This document shows, in pieces, positions 9,257 to 22,043 of a DNA stretch of 64,000 nucleotides. This stretch comes from Hymenobacter mucosus (GTDB lineage: Bacteria; Bacteroidota; Bacteroidia; Cytophagales; Hymenobacteraceae), in contig NZ_FZNS01000003.1 in the NCBI RefSeq assembly GCF_900188255.1, forward strand, positions 310,001-374,000, in the 5' to 3' direction. The stretch's first letter is position 1. Each line of letters starts with the position of its first letter. A program made the position numbers and the translations under genes. The notes beneath the pieces were generated by a model, which ran no database searches, was not told where the DNA came from, and worked only from the letters and a program-made list of their open reading frames with translations.

Positions 9257-9267
<11 letters not shown>
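8080..9267 (-). CDS. mobA: MobB-like/MobA fusion, molybdenum cofactor guanylyltransferase
   Basis: 395 residues in two parts. Residues about 200-395 are MobA, which transfers GMP to molybdopterin: LAGGRSQRMGEDKGKL is the nucleotide-binding signature, DTFTDLGPLSGLLSAF and VACDLPFL follow in the usual order, and NVNTPDE is near the end. Residues about 25-190 resemble MobB, a P-loop GTPase, but the expected Walker A is replaced by GAPCGKIKEL, one residue short and lacking the Ser/Thr after Lys. This half may no longer bind GTP in the normal way. The start overlaps the end of moaC by 11 bp, so the two are translationally coupled. Confidence 0.88.
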
Positions 9268-9745
<478 letters not shown>

Positions 9746-9959
9746 ACTGTAGGATTGCGAAGTTGTAGAGACGCATCTTTGCGTCGCCTCGTTGCCGCTA
9801 GTGAACAAACCACCACGCGTGGTCTTTTGTCAGCAAGAATGAGCGCGAAGATCTTGGAATCCGCACCGGATGCGGCACTACCTTCGTTGCTCCGCCCGAA
9901 ATACTTCTTTTTTGCAGTACGGCCGCAAGCCAGTGGCCTTTTTCGTTCCGCTTTCCCGT

Positions 9960-11204
9960 ATGCTTTCCGTCGAAGAAGCCACCCGCCTCGTAGCTGCCAC
10001 CGTGCGCCCCCTGCCCATTGAGTACCTGTCGTTGCCCCTGGCCGCCGGCCGCATCCTACGCGAGGAATTGCGCGCCGACCGCGACTTTCCGCCTTTCAAC
10101 CGGGTGGCTATGGATGGAATAGCCCTGCAGTATGCGGCGTTGGAAGCTGGGCAAATGGAGTTCCGCATTGAGGGTACACAGTTTGCCGGCCAAGCGCCTG
10201 CGCCCATCCAAGACCCTAGTGCGGCGGTAGAAATTATGACCGGGGCGGCCCTGCCCGGCAACCTCGATACCGTGATTCGCTATGAGGATATCACCTTCCG
10301 TACCGATGAGGCTGGCCACCGCTTGGCTTGCGTGCAGGTGCCTGCTCCGCGGCGTGGCCACAACGTGCACACCCAAGCCGCCGACCGCCGGCAGGGCGAC
10401 CTGCTAGTACCTGCCGGCACCCGGCTGGAACCGGCGGAGGTAGCCGTGGCCGCTACCGTGGGCGCTATTACCGTGGGGGTTACGCGCCGGCCGCGGGTGG
10501 CCGTGGTAAGCACCGGAGATGAGCTAGTGCTCATTAGCGCAACACCAGCGGCCCACCAGATTCGACGCTCCAATGCCCTGATGCTGCAAGCTGCTGCCTG
10601 GCAGGCGGGCGCCGAGGCCGAAGCTTTTCACTTCAACGACGATCCGGCCGCGTTACGCCAGGGGCTCCCGGCATTGTTGGAAGGGTACGATGCGGTTATT
10701 CTCAGCGGAGGAGTGTCAAAAGGGAAAGCCGATTTTCTACCGGAGACCCTACGGGAGCTGGGAGTAACTCAGGTTTTTCATGAGGTGCAGCAGCGCCCCG
10801 GCAAGCCCTTTTGGTTTGGGCAGCTCCCAGGCGGGGCTGTAGTCTTCGCTTTGCCTGGCAATCCGGTTTCTACGTTCGTGAACTTCTACCGCTACGCCCA
10901 GCCCTGGCTAATCAGCGTGCAGCAGCCCGAAAAGGCACGGGAGGAAGGTGCTTTACCAGGTGAGTTTACGGCGCCAGTTGCCGCAGTTCTCACCCAAGAA
11001 ATTCAGTTTCGGCCCCGGCTCACACACTTCCTGCTTGTGAGCTTGGAGCCCGGCCCCGATGGCCGTCTGCTGGCTACCCCCGAGCGGGCCGGTGGTTCCG
11101 GCGACATGGCTAGCTTGCTCACGTCGGCGGGCTTTCTAGAACTGCCCGCCGACCAGGAGCACTTCCCCGTGGGTAGTGTGTTGCGGACCTGGCGCTTTCG
11201 ATAG
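9960..11204 (+). CDS. moeA: Molybdopterin molybdenumtransferase MoeA
   Basis: 414 residues from the ATG at 9960 (MLSVEEATRLV); a start 90 bases upstream gives a tail unlike the family. MoeA inserts molybdate into adenylylated molybdopterin. Conserved elements: PPFNRVAMDGIA, MTGAALPGNLDTVIRYED, VAVVSTGDELV, IRRSNALML, LSGGVSKGKADF and FALPGNPVSTF. No MogA/Mog gene is seen nearby; adenylylation must come from elsewhere. The gene faces the DUF2007 gene with only 16 bp between stops. Confidence 0.95.
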   Translation: MLSVEEATRLVAATVRPLPIEYLSLPLAAGRILREELRADRDFPPFNRVAMDGIALQYAALEAGQMEFRIEGTQFAGQAPAPIQDPSAAVEIMTGAALPGNLDTVIRYEDITFRTDEAGHRLACVQVPAPRRGHNVHTQAADRRQGDLLVPAGTRLEPAEVAVAATVGAITVGVTRRPRVAVVSTGDELVLISATPAAHQIRRSNALMLQAAAWQAGAEAEAFHFNDDPAALRQGLPALLEGYDAVILSGGVSKGKADFLPETLRELGVTQVFHEVQQRPGKPFWFGQLPGGAVVFALPGNPVSTFVNFYRYAQPWLISVQQPEKAREEGALPGEFTAPVAAVLTQEIQFRPRLTHFLLVSLEPGPDGRLLATPERAGGSGDMASLLTSAGFLELPADQEHFPVGSVLRTWRFR

Positions 11205-11220
11205 TGCCCGCAAGCACTCG

Positions 11221-11646
11221 TTATTCGCCCTCAAACTCTAGCCCGCAAGTGAAGCAATGACATTGGGGCTTAGCTGGTGCTAGCAACCAGAGCCGGAGCT
11301 TAACAAACAGGTTGTCGGTTGGCTGGGGAAGGTGGCGGCATACCACATCTGTGTGGTGGCACCGCGGGCAGCGGAGCATAGTAGCGGTGGCTTCCTCGGG
11401 CGCATCGGGCGGCATGGCGTGCATGGGGGCCTGCTGGCCCTGTAGCACCTCCTGTGCAAGGGCCACATCGGAGGCGCGCACAAACAGACGTACCACTCCC
11501 AAAGCCGGACCATAAGGGCGGTTTTCGTTGCCCAGAAAGCACGGAATGCCTTCCGCATCTAGTTGGGATTTCGCTAAATGAGCAGCAAAGGTGTCCGAGA
11601 AGGAAGCCAGCTGGACGATGGTAAGGGCGGTGGAGTCCGGAGACAT
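11221..11646 (-). CDS. DUF2007 domain protein with C-terminal zinc ribbon
   Basis: 141 residues. Residues 8-75 match the DUF2007 'putative signal transducing protein' pattern (VQLASFSDTFAAHLAKSQLDAEGIPCFL and LFVRASDVALAQEVL). The C-terminal part has two cysteine pairs, CPRC and CFTC, with the spacing of a small zinc ribbon. The function of the family is not established. The gene is convergent with moeA and upstream of nothing obviously related. Confidence 0.75.
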   Translation of the reverse strand: MSPDSTALTIVQLASFSDTFAAHLAKSQLDAEGIPCFLGNENRPYGPALGVVRLFVRASDVALAQEVLQGQQAPMHAMPPDAPEEATATMLRCPRCHHTDVVCRHLPQPTDNLFVKLRLWLLAPAKPQCHCFTCGLEFEGE

Positions 11647-11688
11647 ACAAGAGTTGTGGGCCTAAACGACCCTACAAACCTAAAACAA

Positions 11689-11714
11689 CAGAAGCACCCA
11701 ATTGGGTGCTTCTG
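11689..11714 (-). terminator. 26-bp palindrome ending the MFS transporter unit
   Basis: CAGAAGCACCCA at 11689-11700 pairs perfectly with TGGGTGCTTCTG at 11703-11714. Read on the - strand it is followed by TTGTTTT. It lies 23 bp past the stop of the 48-residue membrane protein gene, so it probably terminates the MFS/small-subunit transcript. Confidence 0.8.
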
Positions 11715-11737
11715 CAGGTAGAAAAGAAACGAACAAG

Positions 11738-11884
11738 TTACTGAAACAAGGCCAGGGCTTTGATGAACGTTTGCGACACGCCCCACAGTAGGGGAATGCC
11801 AACGAATAGCCAGGCCAAAACTGCCGAGCCGCCACTAGAAGGCGTGGGCGTTGCGGCGGTAGAAGAAGAGGTGGGAGTGCTCAT
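11738..11884 (-). CDS. 48-residue single-helix protein, probable MFS transporter small subunit
   Basis: A short reading frame with ATG at 11884 and TAA at 11738-11740. Residues 1-20 are Ser/Thr/Pro/Gly-rich (STPTSSSTAATPTPSSGG). Residues 22-48 form one transmembrane helix, AVLAWLFVGIPLLWGV, followed by SQTFIKALALFQ. This pattern, directly downstream of an oxalate/formate-type MFS gene, matches the small-subunit proteins known next to such transporters (family knowledge, not a search result). The gap from the transporter stop is 33 bp and a strong terminator follows, so the two genes form a unit. It would sit in the inner membrane, perhaps stabilising the carrier. Confidence 0.8.
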   Translation of the reverse strand: MSTPTSSSTAATPTPSSGGSAVLAWLFVGIPLLWGVSQTFIKALALFQ

Positions 11885-11917
11885 GTGCTTACAGATACGT
11901 GGGTGAACAGCAGAAGC

Positions 11918-13321
11918 TTAGTGCCCTCCTGCTTCAATAGTTACTGGGCCTTTTTCGTAGTACTTCTCGTTCACGGCTGTCACAGCCAGGTCGGCCAGGA
12001 AGCCAACTACCAGCACGCCAGCCATGGTGTAAAACACGCTCTGGTAAGCAGCGGCCCCGGTAAGACCTTGCGCCTTGGAGTGCTCCGACAACGTACTTAC
12101 GATGAGGTGACCCAAAATAGCCGCGGTGCTCCAAGCCGTTAGGAGGCGACCGTGGATAGCGCCTACTTGGTACTTGCCAAACAAGTCGGATAGGTAAGCT
12201 GGAGCCGTTGCAAAGCCACCCCCATACATGCTGATAATGAGGCAGGCTACTATTACATACAGCGTGAGCTGCAGGTTGTGGCCCAGCGTGGGAATAAGTG
12301 CGTAGAGCACAGCACCCAAGCCGAAGTATAGCAAGTAGGTAGGCTTACGACCAATTTTGTCGGAGGCCGACGACCAGAAGAAGCGGCCCAGCAGGTTGAA
12401 CAAGCTGAGCAAGCCCACAAAGCCCGCGGCAGCGGCGGCCGTTACGCCCCGGCCCGCGCCCATGTATTTATCTGAAAAGGTGTCCTGAATAAGTGGAGAG
12501 GCCGTTTCGAGTACCCCAATACCAGCCGTCACGTTGGTGAGCAGTACCACCCACAACAGCCAAAACTGCGGCGTCTTAATAGCATTGTCGGCCGATACGT
12601 TGCCCGTGGTGACGAGGGCGCTGTGCTCTTCGTTGGGCACGTAGCCTTCTGGTTTCCAATCGTCGGCAGGCACTCGAATGGTCCATACCCCAAACTGCAT
12701 GAACAGCAGGTAGATAATTCCCATCACAATAAACGTGGGCGCAACTCCTTGAGGAGCTGAGTCTTTAAAGTGGGCCATGAGGTTGCTGGCCAGTGGAGAG
12801 CCAATCATGGCTCCGCCGCCAAAACCCATAATAGCCATGCCCGTGGCTACCCCCTTACGGTCGGGAAACCACTTGATTAGGGTACTTACCGGCGAGATGT
12901 AGCCGATGCCCAGGCCAATGCCACCCACGAAACCGTAGCCGAAGTACACCAGCCAAATGTTGTGCATGCTCACGCCTAAAGAGGCAATCAGGAAGCCGCC
13001 CCCGAAGCACAGCGACGATGCCAGCATGGCCTTGCGAGGCCCTACGCGCTCCAACCACTTCCCGAATAGGGCGGCCGACAAGCCGAGCAGTACAATAGCA
13101 ATGGAAAAAGTAATACCGATTTGCGACAGCGTCCAGTCGCCGGGAGCGGGGTGGTCTTGGTCGCCGCTGATAAGTGAGCCCAACGGCTTATTGAACACAC
13201 TGAATGCGTAAGCCTGCCCAATAGCCAAGTGGATGGCTAGCGCCGCGGGTGGTACCAGCCAGCGGTTGTAGCCCGGACCAGCAACCGTGCGGCTGCGGTC
13301 AAGTAAGGAGTCGTTTGCCAT
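11918..13321 (-). CDS. MFS transporter, oxalate/formate antiporter (OFA) type
   Basis: 467 residues with about 12 hydrophobic segments. The N-terminal helix starts RWLVPPAALAIHLAIGQAYAFSVF, typical of the OFA family. Loop 2-3 has GKWLERVGPRKAM, and the mid-protein loop has SDKIGRKPTYLLYF, both MFS signature loops. OFA carriers exchange or import small carboxylates such as oxalate and formate; the actual substrate here is unknown. Upstream lie the cofactor genes for molybdoenzymes, and a molybdenum-dependent formate dehydrogenase would make a formate carrier sensible, but no such enzyme is in view. It is followed at 33 bp by the small single-helix partner. Confidence 0.85.
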   Translation of the reverse strand: MANDSLLDRSRTVAGPGYNRWLVPPAALAIHLAIGQAYAFSVFNKPLGSLISGDQDHPAPGDWTLSQIGITFSIAIVLLGLSAALFGKWLERVGPRKAMLASSLCFGGGFLIASLGVSMHNIWLVYFGYGFVGGIGLGIGYISPVSTLIKWFPDRKGVATGMAIMGFGGGAMIGSPLASNLMAHFKDSAPQGVAPTFIVMGIIYLLFMQFGVWTIRVPADDWKPEGYVPNEEHSALVTTGNVSADNAIKTPQFWLLWVVLLTNVTAGIGVLETASPLIQDTFSDKYMGAGRGVTAAAAAGFVGLLSLFNLLGRFFWSSASDKIGRKPTYLLYFGLGAVLYALIPTLGHNLQLTLYVIVACLIISMYGGGFATAPAYLSDLFGKYQVGAIHGRLLTAWSTAAILGHLIVSTLSEHSKAQGLTGAAAYQSVFYTMAGVLVVGFLADLAVTAVNEKYYEKGPVTIEAGGH

Positions 13322-13578
13322 GCGTGAACGAGGGTGTTTTTGAAAGTAGATAAAAGATCGAGCCTGCCAACTTGCCAGTTGAAGACAATGTTCCGCTGTA
13401 CGAGTTGACAGCTAATAAGGTAGAGGGCTTGCTCAGGCTTTTAAGAGTTCAACTCAACTATTTTTTGCTAAGTTGCTATAGCTAAGTGTTTCAGTTCAGC
13501 AGCCGGGTGCACCTTACCCGGCCTGAAGTAAGCGCCCTAAGATGAAGAATGAGTGTAGGTACACGAGAAACGCCATAT

Positions 13579-15120
13579 TTACTCTAAAGCCGGCTGTTTG
13601 CGGAGCCACCCCCGCACACCACTAGCGCGAGTGCGCTTCAGGAATTGCTCTAGTCCCAACCGCATAGCTTCCGCCATGCGTTGCTGAAACGCGGGGGTCG
13701 TGAGTCGCTTCTCATCGTCGAGGTTTGATACAAAGGCGGTTTCTACCAAGGCATTCAGGTACTCCGTAGGGCCACTTAACCCAAAGTTGAAACTTCCTAC
13801 GTTGCCAAATCCTTTCAGGCCCGTAGCTCGCATTTGTTCGTACAGGGCCACGGAGAGGGGCCGAAATGCTACATAGCGGTAATATGTGCTCGTTCCTTGC
13901 ACCGTGGCACTGCCTGAGGAATTGACGTGAATGCTGATGAGCAAATCAGGATTACGCTGTCGTAGCAGCAGAATACGGTCCGTATTTTCTACCGTAACGT
14001 CAGTTTCGCGGGTCATAAGCACGCGGGCTCCGGCCTGCTCTAGCTCCCGGCGTAGCTTTTGGGCAATGGCCAGGGTAAGGTCCTTTTCCTTAGCACCGCT
14101 GCTACCCGTGGCGCCTACGTTGGTGCCACCGTGTCCAGCATCAACCGCCACAGTCAGGCCACGTAGGCGCATCTTTTCGGGAGGGCGCTTTATCCTTATT
14201 TCTAATGTATTGCCGCGGTAGCCGACGTGGTAGCCCCAGCTTTGCTTGTGGCGCAGGTGTAGAACTAGCCGAAACACATCGGGCTGGATCTGCTCGTAGG
14301 TTACATTGCCCAATTCCCGCAGGCCGTCGCGCTGAGTTATCCAGTTCGTGTTGGAAGTAGCCCCGAAGATATCCACAACCAGCCGGCTCGGCTCAGTGAG
14401 CAGTTGGGAGCGGTAGGGTAGGCGCTGGGTTAGGGGTACCCGCACATAGTCGAAAAGGGAGTCGCCCTGCACGCTCCAGGAGCCGGTGAGAGAGGAAGGC
14501 ACAAAGCCGCCAGCCGGCAGCAGGCGCACCACCTCCCGCGGCACCCATGCAGCCTGGGTTTCACTGAGCCTGACCCGGTACTGATTGCCTACTCGGCCCG
14601 TGAGGTGCAAGACCACCGCCGAGTCGAGGTAGCCCAACTTGGCACCCCCGAGACGGTCTTCTCCCAGCCCGTAATTCAAGTAGGCTAGTTGTCCCTTCGT
14701 GGCGGCCAGTTGGGGTTGGCTGGGGTCTAGGAACCGCACGGTGTTTTTGCTGAGCGCCATGACAGAACTACTATCCCGCGTGGTGAGCGTAAACAGCAAG
14801 CGGCGGTTGTGCAAGGTGTCGCCGGGCTGCACTACGTAGGTGCCTTGGTACACCCCGCGCAAGCCTTTAGCTTGGGAAGCAGGTAGTTCCGTGAGTGGCT
14901 TTCCGTTTAGAAACGTAGCCTGGGCCCCGGCCTGACCTACTAGTCGCACCTGAAGCCGGTCGCCGGGCTGGAGCCACTGGTCGGCGGCGGGTACGGTTTC
15001 CACGGAGGTAATGAAGGGCGGAACTACTCGGGCTCTAGTTTGTGCCTTGCCAAGCAAAGCCATTGTAAGCGCCAGCGTAGCTAGCAATAAGCAACGGGTA
15101 ATACTAGGAGAATACTGCAT
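13579..15120 (-). CDS. N-acetylmuramoyl-L-alanine amidase (Amidase_3) with SH3-like N-terminus
   Basis: 513 residues with a signal peptide (LLLATLALTMALLGKAQ). Residues about 130-210 look like an SH3-type module (GKAKLGYLDSAVV-like strands ending YRVRLSETQAAWVPREVV), and residues about 215-310 are AMIN-like beta strands. Residues about 325-500 are the zinc amidase: DAGHGGTNVGATG with the first His, an acidic ligand in GAKEKDL, ISIHVNS with the second His, and the catalytic Glu in LVETAFVSN. It cleaves the lactam-peptide bond between MurNAc and L-Ala, in daughter-cell separation or recycling. It starts 63 bp after the stop of the small lipoprotein gene, with a terminator between. Confidence 0.9.
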   Translation of the reverse strand: MQYSPSITRCLLLATLALTMALLGKAQTRARVVPPFITSVETVPAADQWLQPGDRLQVRLVGQAGAQATFLNGKPLTELPASQAKGLRGVYQGTYVVQPGDTLHNRRLLFTLTTRDSSSVMALSKNTVRFLDPSQPQLAATKGQLAYLNYGLGEDRLGGAKLGYLDSAVVLHLTGRVGNQYRVRLSETQAAWVPREVVRLLPAGGFVPSSLTGSWSVQGDSLFDYVRVPLTQRLPYRSQLLTEPSRLVVDIFGATSNTNWITQRDGLRELGNVTYEQIQPDVFRLVLHLRHKQSWGYHVGYRGNTLEIRIKRPPEKMRLRGLTVAVDAGHGGTNVGATGSSGAKEKDLTLAIAQKLRRELEQAGARVLMTRETDVTVENTDRILLLRQRNPDLLISIHVNSSGSATVQGTSTYYRYVAFRPLSVALYEQMRATGLKGFGNVGSFNFGLSGPTEYLNALVETAFVSNLDDEKRLTTPAFQQRMAEAMRLGLEQFLKRTRASGVRGWLRKQPALE

Positions 15121-15133
15121 GGGTAGGCACGCA

Positions 15134-15158
15134 AAAGCCCCGCGCAGGGCGGGGCTTT
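15134..15158 (-). terminator. Terminator after the small lipoprotein gene
   Basis: AAAGCCCCGC at 15134-15143 pairs with GCGGGGCTTT at 15149-15158 around a 5-base loop. On the - strand the stem ends in a T-run. It separates the small lipoprotein gene from the amidase gene. Confidence 0.8.
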
Positions 15159-15182
15159 GGTAAAAGAAAGAAGAACACGTTT

Positions 15183-15716
15183 CTAAGGCTGTTTTACTGC
15201 CTGCCCCAGGTCTTTCACGTCCCGTCCTGTTTCCAAGGCAGTAAACTCCGTTTGCAGCGCCCGGATATGCACCTCATCGCGCGCCCGGATGTCGAGGCGC
15301 AGGGCGCGAAACTGGGCATTGAGGCGTCGGCTGATGCCCGTGGCATAGTCCCAGTCGCGCTGGGTCCACTCCTTGCGTCGAGCCCGTACTTGCTGCATAA
15401 ACTGCACAAAAGCGGGCTCTATGGTGCTGGGCGTCAGCTTTTCTACTTCCGTGTAAGTCCCAAGCAACTCATTGGTCATAGCCGTTTCAGCAGCCCTGTC
15501 GAGCGGTTGCCGGGTGCGCACGCGGGAGGCGGAGTCAAAGCGGGCGGCGCGTCGGCCCGCTGTGCGCAGCTTACTGGCTGCTTGTTCGGCAATAGTATCG
15601 AGCCGGCGAGCTTCCTGGCGCACGGCCTCCTGCCGCTCGCGCGGAGTGCTGTCGCAAGCAGTCAGGCCCCCAAAAAGGCCTGCCACAGATAGTAAGTAGA
15701 GAGTAGCGCGTTTCAT
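15183..15716 (-). CDS. Small helical lipoprotein of unknown function
   Basis: 177 residues from the ATG at 15716; the longer frame to 15869 runs into the next gene and lacks a signal. MKRATLYLLSVAGLFGGLTAC is a lipoprotein signal with Cys as the acylated residue. The mature part is charged and almost wholly helical, rich in Arg, Glu and Ala (RERQEAVRQEARRLD), probably a coiled-coil bundle. I do not recognise the family. It starts 74 bp from the TonB-domain gene stop and ends before a strong terminator. Confidence 0.75.
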   Translation of the reverse strand: MKRATLYLLSVAGLFGGLTACDSTPRERQEAVRQEARRLDTIAEQAASKLRTAGRRAARFDSASRVRTRQPLDRAAETAMTNELLGTYTEVEKLTPSTIEPAFVQFMQQVRARRKEWTQRDWDYATGISRRLNAQFRALRLDIRARDEVHIRALQTEFTALETGRDVKDLGQAVKQP

Positions 15717-15790
15717 GCCGGTAATGTACGCGACCGGCGTGGGAAAGGCTGCCCTGCTGCAAAAATCAGAAGCCGTTGCATATGGTTGAG

Positions 15791-16363
15791 CTACCGGGCC
15801 AGCCGGAATGTGAAGGGTAGCTCGTGCTTCACTACAACGGCATGACTTCCAATGCGGGCCGGAAGCCACTGGTTGGGAATAGTACGGCAGATGCGCAATG
15901 CCTCTTCATCGCAACCACCGCCAATGCCCAGTAGCACCTTGTAATCGGAAGCTCTGCCCAGGGTGTCTACCACAAACGACACGACTACTTTACCCTGAAT
16001 GTTCCTACTTTCGGCGGCAGGAGGGTAGTTGAGCTTGCTCATGTACTGAGCCAAGGCTGGGTCGCCGCCCAAAAACAGCGGTGGCTGCGTTAGGTGCAGC
16101 CGGGTCCATTCCCCAGCTGGGCTCTGCACGGCGTAGGGTACGTCATCGAAGTCACGGAAGAAAAGCAGTTTCTTGGCACTGTGGTCGTACTTCTGGGTGA
16201 TGACTTGGCGCCCGTCGCGGGTGTAGGCGTAGTATTCCCAAACGCCGATTTTCTCACCCTTGTCAAGCATGCCGCTTTCCCACTCAGTCTTGCGCATTTT
16301 TTGCGCGTGGGTAGTTAGGGAACACAGGAAAATAAGTACTGCTAGTAGTAATAGTTGTTTCAT
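15791..16363 (-). CDS. Secreted protein with TonB-like C-terminal domain
   Basis: 190 residues. MKQLLLLAVLIFLCSLTTHAQ is a cleavable signal peptide. Residues about 30-75 contain strands of the MORN-like type seen in Bacteroidota secreted proteins (GEKIGVWEYYAYTRDGRQV). Residues about 105-190 match the TonB C-terminal domain: LNYPPAAESRNIQGKVVVSFVVDTLG with the YP motif, then CDEEALRICRTIPNQWLPA and ELPFTFRL. Because it lacks a retained membrane anchor and proline spacer, a classical energy-transducing role is doubtful; a periplasmic adaptor role is a guess. Confidence 0.8.
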   Translation of the reverse strand: MKQLLLLAVLIFLCSLTTHAQKMRKTEWESGMLDKGEKIGVWEYYAYTRDGRQVITQKYDHSAKKLLFFRDFDDVPYAVQSPAGEWTRLHLTQPPLFLGGDPALAQYMSKLNYPPAAESRNIQGKVVVSFVVDTLGRASDYKVLLGIGGGCDEEALRICRTIPNQWLPARIGSHAVVVKHELPFTFRLAR

Positions 16364-16626
16364 ATTATGTGGGAATTAAGCGAACGGGCAAGTGAAACCG
16401 AAGGCAGGGGAGCTCATCGGGTAGTCGGGGCGGAGGGAAAGAAAAACTATCTTTCGTTATATTAGTGTTGTAAGCGCAACGGGTGCAGGGGCGAGGTATA
16501 GAATAGAGTAGGGAGTAAAAATCAGGGATAAACGAATCATAAGGGCGCCAAAAACTGCTCTGCTACTACAGGCAGTTTCCGGGAAATTTACTACTATATC
16601 AGGAGCCTAGCAACTATAGGCTGGCA

Positions 16627-17109
16627 TTAAATTCCGTTGGCCTCGTCGAGACGGTCGCGCAAGTCGCGCATTTGGGCTTGTAGCCCTGGCCAGTTGGGAC
16701 ACAGGCGTTCAAGGCGTTGCCATACCCGCAGGGTGCCCGCATCATCGCCTAGCATGCGTACAATGGTAGCCCACCCCGACAAGGCACCGAAGTGACGAGG
16801 CTCCCGGCGTAGGGTCTGCTGAATATCGAGGAGGGAGGCTCGGTATTCCCCGCGGAGGTAGTAAGCAGTAGCGCGCTTGTTCCAGCTCTCGGCGTAGTCG
16901 GGGCTGGTTTCTATGAGTTCAGTAAATTCTCGGATGGCAAGGGTATAATCTTCGGCAGAGAGGTAGCGCATGCCCGCCTCCAAATGCTTGTCGAGCAGGG
17001 GGTGCCCGGTAGTAAGCCAAATCTGCCAGATGCCTTCCTGCAAGGCCTCAATTTCGGCTGGCGCCGTAGCCACGCGCAAACGGGCAAACAGGTCGTCGAG
17101 GGTATCCAA
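16627..17109 (-). CDS. TPR-repeat protein
   Basis: 160 residues if the TTG at 17109 is used; no in-frame ATG lies near the start, the first internal Met being at about residue 47. Tetratricopeptide-like helices are visible: YAESWNKRATAYYLRGEYRASLLDIQQTLRREP and GALSGWATIVRMLGD. No signal peptide, so cytoplasmic. The function is likely protein-protein contact. An inverted repeat that looks like a terminator separates it from metF upstream, so it is probably not part of the methionine unit. Nothing was recognised in the roughly 260 bases between its stop and the TonB-domain gene. Confidence 0.75.
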   Translation of the reverse strand: MDTLDDLFARLRVATAPAEIEALQEGIWQIWLTTGHPLLDKHLEAGMRYLSAEDYTLAIREFTELIETSPDYAESWNKRATAYYLRGEYRASLLDIQQTLRREPRHFGALSGWATIVRMLGDDAGTLRVWQRLERLCPNWPGLQAQMRDLRDRLDEANGI

Positions 17110-17128
17110 AGGGTGTACTAGTAAAAGT

Positions 17129-17186
17129 GAAGTAGTGCGCTACGTGGTACGTAAGAAACGAAACTACCGGCGTAGCGCACTGCTTC
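17129..17186 (-). terminator. Hairpin between metF and the TPR gene
   Basis: Sixteen-base arms at 17129-17144 and 17171-17186 pair with a single mismatch around a 26-base loop. On the - strand the hairpin is followed by a U-rich stretch. It probably ends the metH-metF transcript. Confidence 0.55.
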
Positions 17187-17215
17187 TGCTGGCGGCACAG
17201 CCACCTTGGCAGGGC

Positions 17216-18172
17216 CTAAAACAGAGCTGCCGCCACCCGCCGGATGCTTTCCGACTTGCCCATGCTATAGTAGTGTAAGCAAGGTACCCCGTGGGCCATC
17301 AGCTCCTTGCTTTGGTTGATGCACCACTCAATGCCGATTTCGCGGGCCGCAGGGTTGTCGGGCGCTAGGTGTACAGCATCAGCCAGTTCTTCTGGAATGT
17401 TGAGGTAGAAAGACCGGGGCAGCATAGTCAGCTGGCTTTTCGTCGTCAGCGGCTTAAGGCCCGGAATGATGGGCACGGTGATACCCGCCTCGCGGCAGCG
17501 CTTCTCGAAGTTGAAAAACTGCTCGTTATCGAAAAACATCTGCGTCACGATGTACTCGGCGCCCCGGTCTACCTTGTGCTTGAGGTAGCGCAAATCGGCC
17601 CCGTAGTTCGGCGACTCGAAGTGTTTCTCGGGGTAGCCGGCCGTGCCAATGCAGAAGTTCGTAGCCCAAGTTTCGTCCTGCTCCTCGTCCAGGTATTCGC
17701 CCTTGTTTAGGTTGGCTACCTGCCCAATAAGGTCGGCGGCGTAGGCGTGCCCATCCGGGTCGGGCTTAAAGTGGCCCTCAGACTTAATGGGGTCACCGCG
17801 TAGGGCCAGTACATTGTCGATGCCGAGAAAGTGTAGGTCGATGAGGGCGTTTTCGGTTTCTTCCTTCGAGAAGCCTCCGCAGATCAAGTGGGGCACCGTG
17901 TCTACATCGAAGCGGTTCTTGATGGCGGCGCAAATACCCACGGTGCCGGGACGCTTGCGCACGGTTTTCTTTTCCAAAAACCCGTTGGGGTGCTGGCGGT
18001 ACACATACTCTTCCCGGTGGTAGGTCACGTCGATAAAGGGCGGGTTGAACTCCATCAGGGGCTCAATATTCGAGAACAAGTTCTTAATGTTCTCCCCCTT
18101 CTTAGGAGGTAGCACCTCAAAGGAAAAGAGCGTTTTGCCGTTGGCGCGGGTGAGGTGTTCGGTTACTTTCAT
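17216..18172 (-). CDS. metF: 5,10-methylenetetrahydrofolate reductase MetF
   Basis: 318 residues from the ATG at 18172; the 60-base extension upstream is unlike the family. It reduces methylene-THF to methyl-THF using FAD, supplying the methyl donor for MetH. Conserved segments: FSFEVLPPKKGEN, FIDVTYHRE, DNVLALRGDPI for folate and FAD contacts, DLRYLKHKVDRGAEYIVTQMFFDN and PIIPGLKPLTT. It lies 88 bp downstream of metH on the same strand, so one transcript under the SAM riboswitch is expected. A hairpin follows it. Confidence 0.93.
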   Translation of the reverse strand: MKVTEHLTRANGKTLFSFEVLPPKKGENIKNLFSNIEPLMEFNPPFIDVTYHREEYVYRQHPNGFLEKKTVRKRPGTVGICAAIKNRFDVDTVPHLICGGFSKEETENALIDLHFLGIDNVLALRGDPIKSEGHFKPDPDGHAYAADLIGQVANLNKGEYLDEEQDETWATNFCIGTAGYPEKHFESPNYGADLRYLKHKVDRGAEYIVTQMFFDNEQFFNFEKRCREAGITVPIIPGLKPLTTKSQLTMLPRSFYLNIPEELADAVHLAPDNPAAREIGIEWCINQSKELMAHGVPCLHYYSMGKSESIRRVAAALF

Positions 18173-18260
18173 ATAGAGCACTAGCTCGTAGCCAGTGAGT
18201 CGTAGGAGTAGTAAGCAAGCCTCCCTCCTCATCTGAGGAAGGAGACTATTGTTTAATGGC

Positions 18261-21971
<3,711 letters not shown>

Positions 21972-21975
21972 AGCA

Positions 21976-22020
21976 GCTCTTCAAGTAAATCGGCAGCGAA
22001 AAAGTGCCTATCCAGAAAGA
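21976..22020 (-). promoter_or_regulatory. Putative expression platform of the metH SAM riboswitch
   Basis: On the transcript, UCUUUCUGGAUA (positions 22020 to 22009) is perfectly complementary to the riboswitch 5' strand UAUCCAGAAAGA (22141 to 22130). The same segment, as GCUCUUU (22022 to 22016), can instead pair with GAAGAGC (21982 to 21976), which lies at ribosome-binding distance from the metH ATG. This gives two exclusive folds. A U5 run at 22003-21999 is also present. The pairings are seen; the switching role is inferred. Confidence 0.55.
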
Positions 22021-22043
22021 GCCGCCGAGAGGCGAGTCCTGTA

